From: Methanosarcinaceae archaeon
GTDB lineage: Archaea; Halobacteriota; Methanosarcinia; Methanosarcinales; Methanosarcinaceae
Reading direction: 5' to 3'
Length of the DNA stretch: 8,312 nucleotides
Assembly: GCA_030596385.1 (NCBI GenBank)
Contig: JAUVKD010000021.1
Location: 1 to 8,312, forward strand
Below the pieces are notes generated by a model, which was not told the DNA's origin, searched no databases, and was given only the letters and a program-made list of their open reading frames with translations. Position numbers and translations under genes: made by a program. Every line of letters begins with the position of its first letter. Position 1 is the stretch's first letter. This document shows positions 5,773 to 8,312 of this stretch, piece after piece.

Positions 5773-8312
5773 TCAATCTACCTCCTTTCCTGTTACCGAA
5801 CGAACAATCCTGTGCACAGCCTCAGGTTTACTATAATCACTCTTGGTCGAGTCGATTCCATCCTCTCCGTATTTGAACTGTACAACTACACCTCGCGTTT
5901 CACGTACTGACCCGTCATATTGTACCTCAAGATCTTGCAATGCATTCACAAGTCTCCTCTGCAGGTATCCTGATTGTGAAGTACGTACCGCAGTATCTAC
6001 AAGCCCCTCACGTCCACCTATTGCATGGAAAAAATATTCGGTAGGATTAAGTCCGCTCTTGTAACTCGCTTTAACAAAACCATGTGCATCTGCTGCAAGG
6101 TCATTTTTCTTGAAATGGGGAAGTGTTCTCTTGAAATACCCTCTCTTGATACGCTCCCCACGAACCGCCTGCTGACCCACACATGCTGCCATCTGGGTCA
6201 GGTTCAACATTGAACCTCTCGCACCGGATTTTGCCATGATCACAGCAGAATTTTCCAATCCAAGATGGTTTCCTGCTATCTGACCGGCCTGATCTCGTGC
6301 TTTACCAAGCTTTTGCATAATAAGCATCTCAATCGTTTCTGCAACAGTTCGACCAGGCAGTGATTCAAGTTCCTTTGCGTCATAGGCCCGAATAAGATCA
6401 CGCACATCTTCTTCTGCTTTTGTCATAGCAACAGATATCTCGATTTTTGCTTCATTTGGAACATCTTCGTCAGCAATTCCGAAACTAAGTCCGGTTCGCA
6501 TAACCCCGCGAATTGCAAGACGTGTCACATCATCGATAAATTTCGCACCTAATGTTGTGCCAAATTCTTTTACAACCTTATCAAGAATCAGTCCCTTAAA
6601 CGCACCAATCGCATTTTCGTCAATTGTACCTTTGAGCAATTCCCCGTCCTTGATCACAACATATGCATCATTTTCACAATCACCCTTCTTGCACACAGCA
6701 CACTGGAAACATACTTTTGCAGGGAATTCAAGTTCAAGTCCCCTCGGAAGGATCTGACTGAATATCTGTTTACCATTCCAGTACGGTTCACCATTGTTAT
6801 GGTGTCCTGCAGGTTCCGGCAGTTCCCTGATATCCGCCTTACGAAGCAGTTCCAGAGCACCGTTTTTTGAGATGAATTTTTCATTTCTAGTAAGAAGGAA
6901 CAGACCTGATATGTGATCATGTATCCCACCGATGATAGCACCACCAAAACGTGGAGAGAGGATATTTTCCTGGACCAACATTAATATCTTTGCTTCTGCC
7001 CTTGATTCTTCTGTCTGGAGTACATGCATATTCATCTCGTCACCGTCAAAATCAGCATTGTATGGTGGACAAACACAGGGATTCAGCCTGAATGTCTTAT
7101 TTGGCAGCACTTTTATGTAGTGTGCCATAATACTCATTTTGTGAAGTGAAGGCTGCCTGTTAAACAGCACAATATCGCCATCTGTCAATTGCCTCTCAAC
7201 AGTCCAACCAAGACCAAGTTTTTCAGAGAGTTCCTCGCAGTTCATATCAGTAACTTTAATACGACGATCATCTTCGCGTATTACATAATTTGCACAGGGA
7301 TGAATATTCTTTTTACGAGCCACATACATGCGCATAAGATCGATATTGTGTGATATGACCCTTATGGGAATTGTCATCTGTTTTGCAATTGGAAGTGGTA
7401 CCCCTACTTCATTGATACTCAGGTTCGGATCAGGCGATACCACAGTACGTGCTGAGAAATTAACACGCTTACCGGACAGGCTGCCCCTGAATCGTCCTTC
7501 TTTTCCTTTAAGTCTCTGGGATAGTGTTTTAAGCGGTCTTCCGGACCTATGCCTTGCAGGCGGCACACCTGATACTTCATTATCAAAGAATGTAGTAACA
7601 TGGTACTGCAACAGTTCCCACAAGTCCTCGATAATCAACTGTGGTGCACCTGCATCACGGTTCTCCTGGAATCGCTGGTTAATACGTATGATATCTACTA
7701 ATTTATGCGTCAGGTCATCTTCACTGCGCTGACCCGATTCAAGTGTAATTGACGGACGTACTGTAACAGGTGGCACAGGAAGAACGGTCAGGATCATCCA
7801 TTCCGGTCTTGCATTCTCAGGGTCCATCCCGAATACACGCACATCCTCATCAGGTATATTCTCAAATCTGTCGCGTATCTCGGATGGAGTGAGCTTTTCT
7901 CCATCTTCTATGTACTCAACCGGCTTTTCAAACTTAATTACCGACTTTTTTGTAGGGTTGCCATCAACATCAGTACAATAAGGGCAAGTTTTAGCCTTTG
8001 CAGCTTCTTTGAATATATCATTTATAAGTGTATCCGGAAGATGTCCCATTTCCTTTAATTTGGCAAGTTTTTCAAGAGATTCTGCCTTTTTTGCCGGTTC
8101 AAGGGACAAACGGCTGCATTTCGGACATATTGCACGCAGTATCTTACGGATCATCTTGTTAAATCCAACATGGATAACAGGCGCGACAAGTTCGATATGT
8201 CCGAAGTGACCGGGACATTCTCCTGCACGGCTTGAACATGTTTTACATTTAAGACCAGGGTCAATAACACCAAGTCGTAGATCCATAAGTCCCATATCTA
8301 TCGGATATCCAT
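5773..8312 (-). CDS. rpoA1: DNA-directed RNA polymerase subunit A' (N-terminal part of the split largest subunit), 5' end cut by window edge
   Basis: A' forms the clamp and holds the catalytic Mg of archaeal RNA polymerase. The frame stays open to the right edge: upstream of the ATG at 8295 it reads GYPID, giving the family motif GYPIDMGLMDLRLGVIDPG, so that ATG is internal and roughly 40 residues are missing. Numbering from it, a clamp zinc site is seen at C17/C20/C27/H30 (CPGHFGH), a second at C57/C60 with C104/C107, the Mg-binding NADFDGD with Asp415/417/419, a Cys cluster at 529-540, and the bridge helix segment FFHAIGGREGLVDTAVRTSQSGYLQRRLV (about 755-783). The protein ends shortly after KYGEDGID, the usual A'/A'' split point between bridge helix and trigger loop. 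No intein interrupts DFDGD. The stop is TGA, abutting the rpoA2 ATG. rpoB and rpoH would be expected upstream, beyond the right edge. Confidence 0.98.
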   Translation of the reverse strand, partial: GYPIDMGLMDLRLGVIDPGLKCKTCSSRAGECPGHFGHIELVAPVIHVGFNKMIRKILRAICPKCSRLSLEPAKKAESLEKLAKLKEMGHLPDTLINDIFKEAAKAKTCPYCTDVDGNPTKKSVIKFEKPVEYIEDGEKLTPSEIRDRFENIPDEDVRVFGMDPENARPEWMILTVLPVPPVTVRPSITLESGQRSEDDLTHKLVDIIRINQRFQENRDAGAPQLIIEDLWELLQYHVTTFFDNEVSGVPPARHRSGRPLKTLSQRLKGKEGRFRGSLSGKRVNFSARTVVSPDPNLSINEVGVPLPIAKQMTIPIRVISHNIDLMRMYVARKKNIHPCANYVIREDDRRIKVTDMNCEELSEKLGLGWTVERQLTDGDIVLFNRQPSLHKMSIMAHYIKVLPNKTFRLNPCVCPPYNADFDGDEMNMHVLQTEESRAEAKILMLVQENILSPRFGGAIIGGIHDHISGLFLLTRNEKFISKNGALELLRKADIRELPEPAGHHNNGEPYWNGKQIFSQILPRGLELEFPAKVCFQCAVCKKGDCENDAYVVIKDGELLKGTIDENAIGAFKGLILDKVVKEFGTTLGAKFIDDVTRLAIRGVMRTGLSFGIADEDVPNEAKIEISVAMTKAEEDVRDLIRAYDAKELESLPGRTVAETIEMLIMQKLGKARDQAGQIAGNHLGLENSAVIMAKSGARGSMLNLTQMAACVGQQAVRGERIKRGYFKRTLPHFKKNDLAADAHGFVKASYKSGLNPTEYFFHAIGGREGLVDTAVRTSQSGYLQRRLVNALQDLEVQYDGSVRETRGVVVQFKYGEDGIDSTKSDYSKPEAVHRIVRSVTGKEVD
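5780..5786 (-). promoter_or_regulatory. Ribosome binding site of rpoA2 inside rpoA1
   Basis: The minus strand reads AGGAGGT, 7 nt before the rpoA2 ATG. It sits within the codons for the last residues of A' (TGKEVD). It is a near-perfect match to the archaeal 16S rRNA tail and supports coupled translation of the two halves of the polymerase largest subunit. Confidence 0.85.

Noticed and set aside
7030..7060. Possible intein at the RpoA' active site
   Set aside because: Inteins are known at catalytic motifs of polymerases, but NADFDGDEMNMHV is continuous here and subunit lengths are normal.
7328..7732. 134-codon plus-strand open frame
   Set aside because: It is antisense to rpoA1 and lacks recognisable features; a shadow frame of a conserved gene.
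1..8312. CRISPR arrays, insertion sequences, tRNA or rRNA genes, defence or other accessory systems
   Set aside because: No direct repeats, transposase motifs, clover-leaf sequences or accessory genes are visible. Coding sequence covers nearly all of the window and is entirely conserved housekeeping content.

Overview
This window is a stretch of the conserved archaeal RNA polymerase / translation gene cluster, and every gene lies on the minus strand. In transcription order, from high to low coordinates, it holds rpoA1 (RNA polymerase A', 5' end cut by the right edge), rpoA2 (A''), rpl30e (eL30), nusA (short archaeal NusA-like KH protein), rps12 (uS12), rps7 (uS7), fusA (aEF-2) and the first 97 codons of tuf (aEF-1A, cut by the left edge). 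Both edge genes are incomplete only because the window stops. I see no frameshift, intein, insertion element or RNA gene.

The organism is an archaeon. The largest polymerase subunit is split into A' and A'', the ribosomal proteins are of the archaeal/eukaryotic type (eL30 is absent from bacteria), EF-2 carries the diphthamide-type His loop, and the Shine-Dalgarno sequences match the archaeal 16S rRNA tail. The protein sequences, for example a 730-residue EF-2 starting [11 protein letters not shown] and uS7 starting MYKLFSKW, resemble what I recall of Methanosarcinia (methanogens and ANME relatives). That placement is inference from memory, not a search. The coding DNA is moderately A+T-rich; the two longer gaps inside the cluster (3660-3779 and 4507-4593) are about 25% G+C.

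Layout: rpoA1 and rpoA2 abut exactly (TGA then ATG), with the rpoA2 ribosome binding site inside the end of rpoA1. An 87-nt A+T-rich gap follows, then rpl30e and nusA, which are translationally linked: the nusA ribosome binding site overlaps the rpl30e stop codon and points to a TTG start. A 120-nt A+T-rich gap follows, then rps12 and rps7 (4 nt apart), a 46-nt gap, and fusA. A hairpin followed by a U-rich tract comes directly after the fusA stop. The 133-nt fusA-tuf gap also holds a TATA-like element and a strong ribosome binding site, so tuf is probably transcribed, at least in part, from its own promoter. No gene-free stretch reaches 300 bases.

Together the genes supply the catalytic core of transcription (A' with the Mg-binding DFDGD and bridge helix, A'' with the trigger loop), a probable transcription or RNA-binding accessory factor (NusA), ribosomal proteins of the decoding and tRNA-exit regions, and the two elongation GTPases. 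This is ordinary housekeeping DNA and I did not find a new biological system. The observations most worth a second look are small: two 24-codon open frames that fill the intergenic gaps and end 2 or 0 nt before the next start codon, a Cys cluster within RpoA', the non-ATG start of nusA, and the fusA-tuf regulatory gap.
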